Assembly (NCBI GenBank): GCA_911728435.2
Contig: OU452205.1
Coordinates: 8,934,260-8,998,259 of the forward strand
Origin: Apoderus coryli
Lineage: Eukaryota > Arthropoda > Insecta > Coleoptera > Attelabidae
Length of the DNA stretch: 64,000 bases
Direction of reading: 5' to 3'
Below the pieces are notes generated by a model. The model did no database searches. It saw only the letters and a program-made list of their open reading frames with translations, and was not told where the DNA came from. Each line of letters begins with the position of its first letter. Position 1 is the stretch's first letter. Below, piece by piece: positions 23,692 to 34,060 of this stretch. The position numbers and the translations under genes are program-made.

Positions 23692-23726
23692 ACCGGGTGG
23701 TCCATTTATCTTGAGACAGCCTTAAA
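23692..23726. mobile_element. Terminal inverted repeat, partner of 5742-5772
   Basis: TA followed by ccgggtggtccatttatctt and gagacagcc is the reverse complement of the end at 5742-5772. The sequence to the right (to about 23850) probably belongs to the same degraded DNA element; no transposase is seen. Confidence 0.6.
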
Positions 23727-24002
23727 AAAAGTTCAAACAAAAGGTGTTTGTCAACCGTTTCAAGGTTTTCTCAAGGTCAACTCGTTTTTCTTAATGGAAA
23801 CATATATTTTTCATTACCGAAACGGCTCCTACATAAAAAAAAAAACAAATAACTTTTTTTAATAAATTTTGTTGATTCCGATAATAATTTGGGATAATGT
23901 CTCTGTTTTTTGTTCTTGGAACTGAGGTTCAACAATTTAAAAATCATCGACCGATTATTTGATTTGAGATAATTATTTAAATGCCATTATTTATTTTTTC
24001 TT

Positions 24003-24046
24003 TGTTTCAACGTTTCGACAAGACCACCTGTCTTCATCAGGAATTT
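24003..24046 (-). ncRNA. Hammerhead-ribozyme-like core
   Basis: On the minus strand: CTGATGA, then A, stem II GACAGG/TCTTGTC-type pairing (6 bp including one G-T pair, loop TGGT), GAAA, then CGTT. Stem I pairs TTC before the core with GAA after the putative GTT cleavage site. Both invariant boxes are intact. The overlapping open frames on both strands (23981-24280) have no recognisable domain. Confidence 0.6.
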
Positions 24047-24289
24047 AGTAAAATACGTTCTCGTAAACTTCTTCGCAATACAGTAATAAAATGCATGGGA
24101 TATAGCATTTTTATCTGCAAAACCACAGGTAATATCAACAAAACTTTTTCTTCCCAAATCGATATTTGCGATATCTCCGGTGCATATCCTGAAAAACATG
24201 TGTAAGTAATTAACTTCTTGCACAAAACTGTATAACGATGCAGGGTTAGTGTTTCGTGTTTTGACACTAATATAATACATTGATTCCGG

Positions 24290-25021
24290 TCTTTCTGTAG
24301 ATATAATTGCGTAATTAATTATTTCTCCAAAGATAATTTTGCAGAAAGCAACTTTTAATTCAAAAACAGTGTTTCGACAGAAAAGAAAATGTTGCTCAAT
24401 GTAGTTTTATAGTGTGATTAATTTTTAATTTAATTTGGTGACCATCATAAACAAAACTTATTTACCTATCATTATAAATATATAAGGTTCCTACAATATG
24501 AATATTTATCACAATAACAATGCCTCATAATGAAAAGAGATATTAATTATAAATGTAATTCTAAGTATTTTTAATTTACTTCTGTATCTAAACCGCAATT
24601 ATTATAAATATCTACTCAGCGAATACAATATTATATCTATTAAGAATAAATATAATTTATGTTATAAAATGACAAACTGACGCTTCTATAGCGGCATCAT
24701 GCCGATATTTTAATAATAAAACCAATTACAGTTAGGAAATTAATTTTCAATATTGAGTTAATAAAACTGCATGGTGATATGTACAACAAAAGTTATGTGT
24801 AATTAATTTAAATAATGACTGGAGAATTCTGGGTTATGATAATTGATTTTTAAAAATATTATCAAACCAACTAAAGCACGGTCTCGGTTTGAGGTTTATT
24901 TGCAATACTAATTGAAATTATCCTGTTTTCCTTCACTGTATGTAATCTTGTTCGTATGACATTAATTAGAAAAGAACTGTCTCTTAGCAAAAACTGAGTT
25001 GTGCGTAGTAAAATATCAAGA
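24290..25021. other. No feature seen
   Basis: AT-rich spacer before a LINE tail. Confidence 0.5.
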
Positions 25022-25325
25022 AATAAAATAATAATAATAATAATAGTCTTTATTAAGAAGCAACAGTACATTTGCGTTACATTCTTAAAAGGCGAAGTCT
25101 AGCATGTTTCAAGAATTGGAACTGCTAATCAACATTAACCTTAATTACTTTGAATAACCAATATTAGGTAAATACAATCAAATAGAAATATACTAAACCT
25201 AATGGTTAACCAAAAGAATACAAAAATGACCTAAGAATTTCTTACAGAGGAGGAAAAAAAAACAAAACAAAAAGAGTTAAACAATTCCTAATTAAATATA
25301 CTAAATATACCTACTAATATAATTA
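25022..25325 (-). mobile_element. LINE 3' UTR and ATT tail
   Basis: On the minus strand the sequence ends ...gcttcttaataaagactatt followed by an (ATT)n run at 25026-25047. The AATAAA-like box before an ATT tail is the same tail type as at 13279-13299. No coding part remains, so it is a strongly 5'-truncated copy. Confidence 0.55.
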
Positions 25326-25500
25326 AAAAAAATCCCCGATGGCAGCCGGACGGAAAAGTAGATTTCCGATTTATATATTTTTTATTTAGACCTATTCTAC
25401 AGTGACACATACAAAATTAGTAGACAAATAATATAATATTCTGGAAATTTTCAAATATAACCAGTGTCATCTTTGGGAATAGCCAAAGACCTTAGTAACA
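25326..25500 (-). repeat. Repeat A fragment
   Basis: The part at 25326-25385, reverse complemented, matches 54270-54322 (atatataaat, ctacttttccg, ggctgccatcgggg). The part at 25445-25500 contains a dyad, ctttggctattcccaaag on the minus strand, that recurs rearranged at 28396-28440. Confidence 0.55.
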
Positions 25501-26129
25501 CAGGAGACAAAATATTTCATTGATAACGTGCTTTCAAACACGAGCCAACATTACTTGTAAACAAGTAATGTGTAAGAGAGAGAAAGACTTATCCTTGTCG
25601 CCTTCAAGTTGCTCATTGGCAACGTTGTAATCTCCGCTATGCGTTCTGCAGCCAGTGGCGTACTGATCGCTGACTGCTTTTGAACTATGTATACAATACA
25701 TAATATATAATTAATAGCATACATTAAAAAGCCAACGTGCCGAGAATTTAACCGCTATTCAACTTATTTTGAAACTGAAATTTAGTCGATATTTAATTGG
25801 AATGAGTTTTTCATTAAAATAATTTAAATATTAGTATGTATTCGCTAAGAAAGTCTGTTAATCTTTCTTTGTAGTAGGTAGGTATTTCTTGATATAGCTG
25901 AAAAACCTTCATTTCGTATATCGAAAAAACGATACTTAAATTAATATATTTATGTATAATTTGAAGATAATCTAATTTTAAAATCATTTTATGCATTACA
26001 AATAGGAAGTCAGGAAATAAAAAAAGACACATTATTCTCAATAGTTTATTTTTAGCTACATATATTAAATTATACACAATGATAATACATAATAATTACT
26101 ATGAACCTACAAATTAATTATGTTTTTGC

Positions 26130-26475
26130 AGACTTTATGCAGTTTCTGTATCACTTTTTAATAAGTATGAAGTCTATTTGATTGCGAATAATTCTCTCAG
26201 GGGTATGGGCGCTAGAGGTCCACGTATAGAGCGTTCTATTTGGAAGTTTAAAAAAGGTGTTTGAGACAATGAAATCATGTTCCTGGCAGAACTGAACTAG
26301 CCGATCTCCTCTATCGTTTGCTGTACCTAATCCGTATATACCGGTAATATCCTCTCGTGGTGTACTTCCTACTTTGGCATTAAAATCGCCCATGATAAAA
26401 GTCACCTCTGATTTTTTCGCCAGCTTCACGGTATCTGTGATTTGTTCCTTAAAACTATCAATAGATCTTTTAATG
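26130..26475 (-). pseudogene. LINE endonuclease (APE-type) fragment
   Basis: The minus strand reads KKSEVTFIMGDFNAKVG, then GLGTANDRGDRLVQFC, NTFFKLPNRTLYTW and RNQIDFILI, the classic apurinic-endonuclease domain of RTE/CR1-type LINEs: MGDFNAK holds catalytic Asp and Asn, and QIDFI corresponds to the later Asp block. The terminal Ser-Asp-His block is missing. The frame is open from 26151 upward without a stop into sequence that looks like the coiled coil of the THAP relic (see 26460-27911). Confidence 0.88.
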
Positions 26476-27911
26476 ATTTTAAGTCGTCTAACTTCATTTT
26501 GTAAGGTGTGTATTCTTTTCCTTTGGCACGTTATTTTATTTTTTCAAATTCCTATATTTTTTCTTCTCTTAGTAGGGGTTGAAAAGTCACTACTATCCAT
26601 ATCACCAGGATAACGCCTTTTCCTAAAAAATATCAAGCCCCTGGTAAATTATACTAAAAAAAGAGCTTTTTATGAACAAATATCAAAATTTCATAACGGT
26701 AAAATGTAAATTTGAATAATGTACCAAATATACCAACATTTAGCTTCAGCCCCTTTTATATCACCCGCTTCTGAAACATGTTGGTGTAATACCTACCTCT
26801 TTTTACTTCCAATTTTTGCACTAGCTACAGGGGCTTCAATTATATCAGAATGGGATTCTCCTACTTCTGATGCAGTTTCTGTCACAGAACTGGTTGAACC
26901 CTTGTTGGCTTCTAATGAAACTGGCTCTGGAGGTGCCAGGAATAGATTTAACAATTATACTTTCAGACCTAAAATATGTATTAATTCAATATATCAAAAT
27001 ATTAAAAAGCCTTTCTAAAGGATACCTTTTGATTAGAGACCCCATATTAGCGGTTGAAACAGTGGACTCCATAATAGTTTTTTCTAAGAATAGCTGAGCA
27101 ATCCTAAAAATGGATATAAATGCGGTTAATGCACATACCTACTTAGCTAGTTTAATTTCATCCAAAAAATAATAACAGAACTTACTTAGGATATTCTTTC
27201 GGTATTGGAGGTGTTCCAAAAACAGATGAGTCCACAGACCTAACATATGTGGTTTAGTCAGAGCTAGAAGAATATAAATTATTATTATAATATAATAAAT
27301 ATAATTATAAATATTTTTTATCTAGTGGATGCATCATCCAAAAATAAAACACCTTCACACCGTCGAAGATTTGCACCCTTTCTAACGAATCATGCTCCCT
27401 TAGATTTCGTTACCAGATCCTCTGGGAAAAAATGATCCGAGCATAACCATGGATTTTTTGGCAAAAGTGGTCCTTTAGCAATGCCAACTAAAGAAAACCA
27501 GAGTTTTCGTTTTTCCGGTTCCTGAGGAAACCTAATTTAAAAAATACAATATAAGTACCTAATGTAAAAAGGCTATAATCAGCCTTATACTCCAGAGCTA
27601 GGGAGGTAATATCCTACGTAGATTTACCACTTACTTCTTTAATGCTGCTTTGAATTACTAAACGGTTACATTGTTGGGCGTAAATGAACCAACATTATTT
27701 TCAGAAAGTATCTGTTTGCTTTTGTTACTAATAATTTAATAGAAATAAAAATTCAAAATGTAACAAATTTATCATATCAAACAAACCCCGCCACTGTGTA
27801 AACTAACACCAAACACAAACAAATTTCCAAACATAACCACACTTACCTGTGAAAAGTTAAATCTGGAAATAAACTATCCACTTTTCCACAAACTACACAA
27901 CCACGAACCAT
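26460..27911 (-). pseudogene. THAP-domain gene relic, six exons
   Basis: Exons on the minus strand: 27911-27847, 27531-27322, 27239-27186, 27103-27026, 26968-26797, 26622 to about 26460. Exon 1 starts MVRGCVVCGKVDSLFPDLTFH, cut here to its Cys-x2-Cys half of the THAP zinc site. Exon 2 continues RFPQEPEKRKLWFSLVGI and PWLCSDHF, giving the Cys-x2-His half. Junctions 1-4 have the same phase (codon split 2+1), and the interior exons 3 and 4 are multiples of three. The last exon gives KRRYPGDMDSSDF, a Lys/Arg-rich run and a heptad-like RIHTLQNEVRRLKII, the coiled coil common in THAP proteins. Lesions: TGA in exon 2 (27392-27390), a GT-to-AT donor at 27321-27320, a one-base insertion in exon 5 (172 bp), and TGA at 26546-26544. 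Not a retrocopy. Confidence 0.82.
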
Positions 27912-28380
27912 AGTTATTCAATAAATATTTAAAGTTTAAAAAAACACACACAAGAATATCGCAAAACAGGAAAATACTTCAAAAAACGATGGAAAGCGAT
28001 AATGACATGAGTGTTTCTCAACGTCAACGTCGCAAATTATAATTTCATTCATAACGCCGTGATCTGTCGTACAAGAAGCGTAAAGTTGTAAACGATGTTG
28101 CCGTAGTGCGCTTTTATTTTACTATGAGAATAATTCCTAAAATAAAATAATTATCCCGTTTTGTACAATTTAATCTTAAAATGAACTAATTTATAACCTA
28201 AGTATAGTAATAAAAATTTTTATTAACATCCTAGTTACAAATAATTATTTACATCGTTCATTTTTTATTTGTTGTGAAAAAAATTTAAAGATATTTCAAA
28301 TACATTTGTAAGTCTGGCAATGCTTGTATTAGGATAAATAAAGGAAGGAACGATGTTTGCTAACCCTGAAAACGTAAACA
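27912..28380. other. Upstream region of the THAP relic
   Basis: Immediate 5' flank of the putative start codon on the minus strand. It is slightly less AT-rich around 28020-28110 than its surroundings, which would fit an old promoter or 5' UTR, but I see no specific element. Confidence 0.3.
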
Positions 28381-28389
28381 ATGTGGTCT

Positions 28390-28445
28390 CCTGTATTATT
28401 AAGGTCTTTGGGAATAGCCAAATATAACCAAAGTGTCATCATGAC
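28390..28445. repeat. Dyad-containing repeat shared with 25445-25500
   Basis: Contains aaggtctttgggaatagcc and tataaccaaagtgtcat. The same words occur at 25450-25500 but with one flank inverted relative to the shared dyad (ctttgg...ccaaag). Confidence 0.45.
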
Positions 28446-28647
28446 AGTTATTTTAACGGAAATACCCATTATACTATACATACGTAAGTACCGCCTTATT
28501 GTTATTTCGCCAGATATAGATTTGTCAAAAGTAATTACACCTATAGCGGGTTATGATAATTTTTATTTTTTTTACTTTTTATTGACTTATATCAACTTAA
28601 ATATACCAGCACTGTAAAAACGTTAGTTAGTAGTGTGTATATCTTAA

Positions 28648-29445
28648 GTGCTATATGATTTTTTTTAGAATTTGGCAGCCTGCCATTTTAAAATTTCCGA
28701 TATCATCCGCAAACGAACTCAAGAGAGACATTAACCTAGGCGATTTTTTAACCAAATGTTGTTTCGATTGGTCAAAAAATGCGGCCTAGAACGTGCTTAC
28801 AAATTTGTTATATCCCGTATTATCTATGGGTCAAATCAAACTCAAACATTTTTCACACCGGCCTACTTGTAAAAAACTCACATCCCGAAAATAATAATAT
28901 TTTTCCTGTACTGATCACAAAATTTTAAAATCGATTTTACTCGATAACCGTCCTCAGTCACATAAGAACACCTTTTTTACGTGCAATATGTTGTTAGATT
29001 TTAAATTTCTGGGCTCAAACTTGCAAAAAAAGATTGCATAAAAAAGTTAGGGTAGATTTCCACCTCCGTACCTCCCCATTTACCCGCCCCTGATGTTTAT
29101 TTTTTAATAATCCTAACATCTGTTGACAGAGATTTTAAAAAATAACCACTTGAAAAATGTCATTACGATATCTAAAAACGTTTCGGAAATAAATGAATAA
29201 AACCACCATCAGGGTGGTATCTTTAACACCCTGTATCTCGATAACAAAACAACCTATGTTAATATGAAGTTTTTTTCTTGTTTTCATAAGTAGAATCTCC
29301 TGTTTGAGTTTGATCCTTAACAACTGAATCACCCTGTATATATTATAGATATATAAACTTTTGAATTGAGGTTACTTTTAGCGTTCAGGACTGCACAAAA
29401 ATTTTTCAAAATTTCGATTGTGTTGATCTCCTGAATAGCTGGAAT
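28648..29445 (+). repeat. Repeat A copy 1, split by an insertion
   Basis: The first part (28648-28815) shares words such as gattggtcaaaaaatgcggc, ctagaacgtgctt and atatccc with 53480-53670 (inverted) and 54045-54130. The second part (29335-29445: atatataaacttttgaa, gttcagga, aaaatttcgattgtgt, gatctcctgaatag) continues the same consensus. The two parts are contiguous at 54 kb, so the 28822-29334 block is an insertion. No coding content recognised. Confidence 0.7.
28822..29334. mobile_element. Small TIR element inserted in repeat A
   Basis: About 510 bp. The left end holds atcaaactcaaac and the right end its reverse complement gtttgagtttgat. The right terminus caccctgta, next to TA, resembles a Tc1/mariner-type MITE end (tacagggtg); the left terminus is eroded. 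The interior frame (29135-29332, minus) is not a recognised protein. Confidence 0.55.
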
Positions 29446-30789
29446 GTTTTTGAAAATTTTATGAAAGTTAATTATCACTGAACATTAACAGATTATGCAG
29501 TGTTTTTTTTTAACTTGTCACCCATAATAACTTTGAACATCTGAAGTAGACACGATTTTCCTCAAAAACATGTCGATTTCCTCTAAGAGGGGGAATTTAG
29601 AAAGCATTGTTGATCGAATCGAATGAAGAACTCACAAAAATATCCGAAAGACTAAGGCAAAGATCAAAATTTGACAGAATTTCATTCTTATTACATAGGT
29701 TATGACATTTTTCCACTAAAAAATAACAGTAATTCAAATGTTTAAAAATCAGCTCCAAATTAACTATTAATCAAATAGTTTGTTAGACATTCAATTATAT
29801 ACATATTGTATACTTCTAGGAGTTCTTAAATATACCACTAATGATGGAATAATATGATTCATTCGAAACATATTATTACGTTTTCAATTTAATTGTATTA
29901 ATTGCCATTATTACTTTTATTTTTGTCATATATTATGTGAGAGTTTTGGTCTTCATTTCTATCACATAGTTTATTGCGCTCGCCGAAACATAAGTTTTTT
30001 GGTAAGTTGGTGCGAGGCAGGACTATTGTCAAGAAAATAGAATATCCTGTGGTATTTTAAACTAAGAAAACTAGTGATAGTTTCCATAATAATTGGGATG
30101 TAGGTTTATTAATACTAAAACCTAGTTCCAACTTTATTATTTGTAAAGGTGAAATTATTCGATTTGTGAAGTAATATTTTGGAGCAATATACGGCTAAGC
30201 CGGATTTATGGAACGTATTTTTGTTAACTTTTATATCCATGTCTATTATATAATTGGATATTACTTAAAATTTAAATTAGCCATCCAACATCTATGGCTA
30301 TTTGGTATCGGTCAAGATAAATCATTGTATAATTTTGTGTTTGGTATATCGGTTGTTATATGATTTGGTGTATCGTAACCATTTGATCATTCACTTATTA
30401 GAATGATCCTTCGATATATGAATAATAAATAATATATAGTGCGGAATATTGTTATTTGATAAAACTTAATTAATTTGTTTGGTATGCGTATGTGATCACA
30501 ACGTAAATTTAACTTTAGTTCCGTAGATTGACATAAAAGGTTTAATTTTCCTAGTTTTTTTAATCACTCTGTTAAGGAAGTTCTTGTGAAATATTATATT
30601 AATTTTTCTCCTGATAATTCTCTTATTAATTAAATTTCTTATCAGGGGTACTCCAAAACTTCTCTGGGTTTTTGGTGACTCTATAAGTAATATATTAGTC
30701 TTGGATCGAACCCGACGCCCAATACTAAACTAGCTGGACAAACCTTTACAACGCAACGCTACCCCGGTCCGAATTATTGTTTTTTTTTT
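29446..30789. other. No gene seen (one decayed hammerhead candidate inside)
   Basis: AT-rich. Apart from the motif at 29838-29880 and a word at about 30010 (gtgcgaggcag) resembling the tail after the 5130-5175 hammerhead core, nothing is supported. Confidence 0.45.
29838..29880 (+). ncRNA. Decayed hammerhead-like core
   Basis: CTAATGA (one base off CTGATGA), then GGAAT...ATTC pairing that could be a damaged stem II, then GAAA and CATATT. One invariant position is lost, so it should be inactive. Same layout as the other cores. Confidence 0.35.
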
Positions 30790-31446
30790 GAGTATTTATT
30801 ATTATTATTCCGTTTATTGTACATAAACATAAAGGTTTACAACCTTATTACAAGGAGCACGTACATTTTACAAGTTATTAATAAATACATCGTTGTTATA
30901 CCAATTACACTATGCTTAACCTAATGTGTGATTAGTGCAATTGAAACAAAAAAAAAAAACAACAACAACCGCTTACAAACTATAAATAATACAATCGCAT
31001 AATTATAAAAAAGTACAATATACCTACTTAAAAAGAAAGTTCAATTACTCATTCAGCAGAAATGACCTTAGTTTTAACATATTTACAAGATAGTTCACGA
31101 TTTTTGTGAGTGTGTGTATGGAGCCAGAAGCCAGTGCATTAATCAAATCATCATCGTTCGATATATTTGATATATACGAACCTCGTACATTGCTCTACAG
31201 AGGGCACTCGAACATCAAGTGTGAGATAGTTATAGGCCTGTTTAAATTACAAATTGTGCACAATTCATCCATCTTTATAATATACGAGATTCCGCGATAA
31301 GTTAGCCTTATATAGTTTTTGCTGCATGTTCTGATCTGTGCTATGAATCTGGTCACATAGATAGGGCACTTGATCTCCAAGTAGTGTGGAAGATCGTTAC
31401 GATTAAAATATTTAAAGTAGTAGGGGTTTTTTTTTGAGTATTTCAA
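30790..31446 (-). pseudogene. LINE C-terminus with CCHC motif and ATT tail
   Basis: On the minus strand: FNRNDLPHYLEIKCPIYV, FIAQIRTCSKNYI, then LCTICNLNRPITISHLMFEC, a C-x2-C-x9-H-x4-C arrangement like the zinc-binding region after many LINE RT domains. After a frameshift the end reads LINALASGSIHTLTKIV, NYLVNMLKLRSFLLNE and a stop near 31044. The 3' UTR runs to an ATT tail at about 30795-30810. It is 5'-truncated near 31446. Confidence 0.75.
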
Positions 31447-32211
31447 AATATTAACTCAGAGAGTAGAAGAATTAACAACTCCATTATATCCTATTGCTAT
31501 GCTTTATTTATAAAATGCTTGTTATATAAAGTAACAAGACTTTGAGTTATGTTGGATTTTGTCTCACACTACCCTGCTTTCACCAGACGGGCCGCTTCAT
31601 TGATCCACAACTCATCACTGGTGATCGGCATCAATAGGATATAATGCAGTTGTTACTTCTTGTCCGGTCATCGTTTGTGAACTTTGGTTCACCGGGCATA
31701 TTGGCCGCTGAAACTAGATATCGCCACAACCATCTTGTTGTCACTTTAATTAAAGGTTATTTTGTGGAGACTGAATCTAATTTTGCGCATCCCCAATTAT
31801 ACGACTAGAATGAACTATTTCTTCAAACTAAAAACGAATTTGCCTGCCTACTTTATCTGTTAAAGTGTAAACTTTAAAACATTTTTAAAATAACGGGTCT
31901 AACTCACAAAATTAAAAGTTATAGTGGTCAACATTCCAGTTTATGAAACGTGTTTAGGATTATCAAAATTCCGTCTTTAGTTGCTTCAGCATAATATTTT
32001 ATGAATATCAGGAAAAATGGATAAAATGAAACTGTAATTTTACATGCATATCAGTCTAATATCTTATTAAGAATACTTTTTATAATAATTAAAAATGAGA
32101 AATCAGTATGGCTGTTTTAGTGTTCTTTATTCATTTTTGGACCAATATGAATGTTAAAATCCGTTACCGTTTTAATTTTCTGAAAGATTCATAAATATTA
32201 TTCATGTTATA
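31447..32211. other. No feature seen
   Basis: Contains a less AT-rich island (about 31560-31760) with no readable domain on either strand; possibly an ancient transposon. Confidence 0.4.
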
Positions 32212-32275
32212 CATCCACTGAAGATGCAACATTAATCTTGCGAAATGTGTTTCGCAAATTGGATTTTTAACAAGT
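32212..32275 (+). ncRNA. Hammerhead-like core, variant
   Basis: CTGAAGA (32218-32224; position 7 is variable in hammerheads), stem II GCAA/TTGC with an 8-base loop, then GAAA. GAAA is followed by TGTG instead of the C-start seen in other copies, and gcgaaatgtgtttcgc can form a competing 6-bp hairpin. ATCC upstream and GGAT downstream could give stem I. Probably a degraded member. Confidence 0.4.
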
Positions 32276-33389
32276 ATAATATTCAATTTTGTGGAGTAGA
32301 GGTGTCTAATTTAATAATTTATTAAACACTCCTCTTTAGTACGGATTACTTTAAAAATTAATCAAAACATTGTTGAGAATAGCGGTGGCAAAATTAATTT
32401 AGTAATATTAACTTCATATATCAATGTTAGTATGAACTTGTTTTTTATTTTGTGGTGGCATCCAATAAATTTCCTAATAAAATATTCAAAAATCGCGTGT
32501 TCGTGCCAGATGAATTATTAAGTCAATATATTAAAAGAACAAACATATTAGACGAATTACATAGCATACATTCCCTACGGTTATATCCTAATGATCGCAC
32601 AACCCAACTAAAAAAGCAAAATGGATATACGAGATTACAAAAATAAAATACATAAACTGAATGAAATTATATTATAGTTGTCGAGCTAGATACAAATTTG
32701 TATTTAAATACATGGTTTTACAAAAGTTGTGCAATTTTTGGCGTAGAGTAATGTTGAAAAACTCGTGTTGCCACTTCCCCAAAACTCGAACTACATGAAT
32801 TTTAATTCTCTCCCGGGCTTGCTAAGATTGTTAGCTAGACGCTCGTCGAGATTTAAAAAAGTGCTTTGGTGAAGTGGTCAAATCAGTTTATCAGTAGTTG
32901 ATTAGTCATGTTTTACACTCAAGATTACTTAATATTATAAATTATTAAGACACCAAACATTCATCGGCTAGAATCCGACGGGATTTTAAGACACTTTATT
33001 TTGAATATTTTGAATATGCAATGCAATGATAGGAGTTATTGTTTTATGAAATTTGGTATACCAAATTTCATATATAACTCAACTATAATTGAGTATTCTC
33101 ATATTGGCTATAATTATACCTAAAGTTTTATATACATGCGTCACTCTTTTTCGTTTGTTAGCAAATTCTTGGTTTTTCTTTAAAAAACATTCCTTATACA
33201 TAAAGTAAAGAAGCACATATCTCTCAAAATAATATATTAGCACGAAAAAGACTTTTGATTTTTTAATCATGAAATTATTGCAAATAAAACCCTCATGGAC
33301 TAGAAAACAACTAATTCATGAAATAATTTGAAATCAACGTTATTGTCATAAAGTGAAAGAGAGTTTATTTAGGTATAGTAATAGAAAAA
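32276..33389. other. No gene seen
   Basis: Follows the hammerhead-like core with gtggagtagaggtgtc, similar to words after other cores. The frames at 32452-32646 and 33079-33270 have no recognisable domain. A short dyad (atttggtataccaaat, near 33051) is present. Confidence 0.45.
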
Positions 33390-34060
33390 AAATCGGTTGT
33401 GTCATCCCAAAACTTCCCCGACAAGTTATAATATAATCAAAAATATATGACCTGAGTAACGAAACAGAATTTTAATAATTATTATCATTGGATTACTTTC
33501 ATTATTTCCAATAAACTAACGTAACAAACGTTATTCAAAAATTAGACAAAAAAAGTATTGCCACAGCTAGGACTTGAACGCGTAACCTAAGGCACACGAA
33601 GCGAACGCCCTACCAATGACCCAACGGAGACGTGGTAATATATATATATATATTGTATTTTATTTGTTATATATATACGTTCCAACTAAATTACTGCTTA
33701 CATTTTAAACGCTATTTTCTCGAGAATTATGGGGGCAAATATCAAAAGTGCTTTAAAATGATGTATCACTCGACCCCTACTGATATATGAAAATTTAGCG
33801 GTTGTGTCCACCCCTATCAGAGGGCTTACGCCATTTCAACCAAAATCTAAAGGCTTCATCCTAGGACTGCCCCAAACTCATATACCAAAATTTAGCTCAA
33901 TTGGTTAAAACGTTTGAGCGCACATACATACACACACACACACAGACAGACAGATTTCCAACTGGAAATGATTTTAATCGGGAACTTCAAAATGGTTATA
34001 ACCGTCTTTATCTCATTTTTTTAGCGTGTTCACAATACTTTTCCTGTGCGGGAAAGTAAA
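33390..34060. repeat. Interspersed repeat with tRNA-like block
   Basis: Shares long collinear similarity with 50495-50990 and part of 35045-35130: tatatgacctg, aataaactaacgtaacaaac, tttctcgagaattatgggg, atgatgtatcactcgacccc and gttgtgtccacccctatc. The ends carry related words in inverted orientation (acttccccgaca left; reverse complement of actttcccgcac right), suggesting terminal inverted repeats of about 30 bp. It contains a (CA)n/(GACA)n stretch at about 33927-33955 and an (AT)n run at 33638-33652. No protein. Confidence 0.7.
33550..33620 (-). repeat. tRNA-like SINE head inside the repeat
   Basis: The minus strand reads TGGGTCATTGGTAGGGCG (A-box-like), an anticodon-arm-like region, then GGTTACGCGTTCAAGTCCTA (B-box-like, close to GGTTCAANTCC). 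Acceptor-stem pairing is not evident, so this is a SINE or tRNA-derived block and not a tRNA gene. The copy at 50685-50715 keeps only the A-box half. Confidence 0.55.

Noticed and set aside
26470..27400. TGA codons in the THAP relic as selenocysteine or programmed readthrough
   Set aside because: They coexist with a lost splice donor and a frameshift, and no SECIS-like hairpin was seen; simple decay explains all the lesions.
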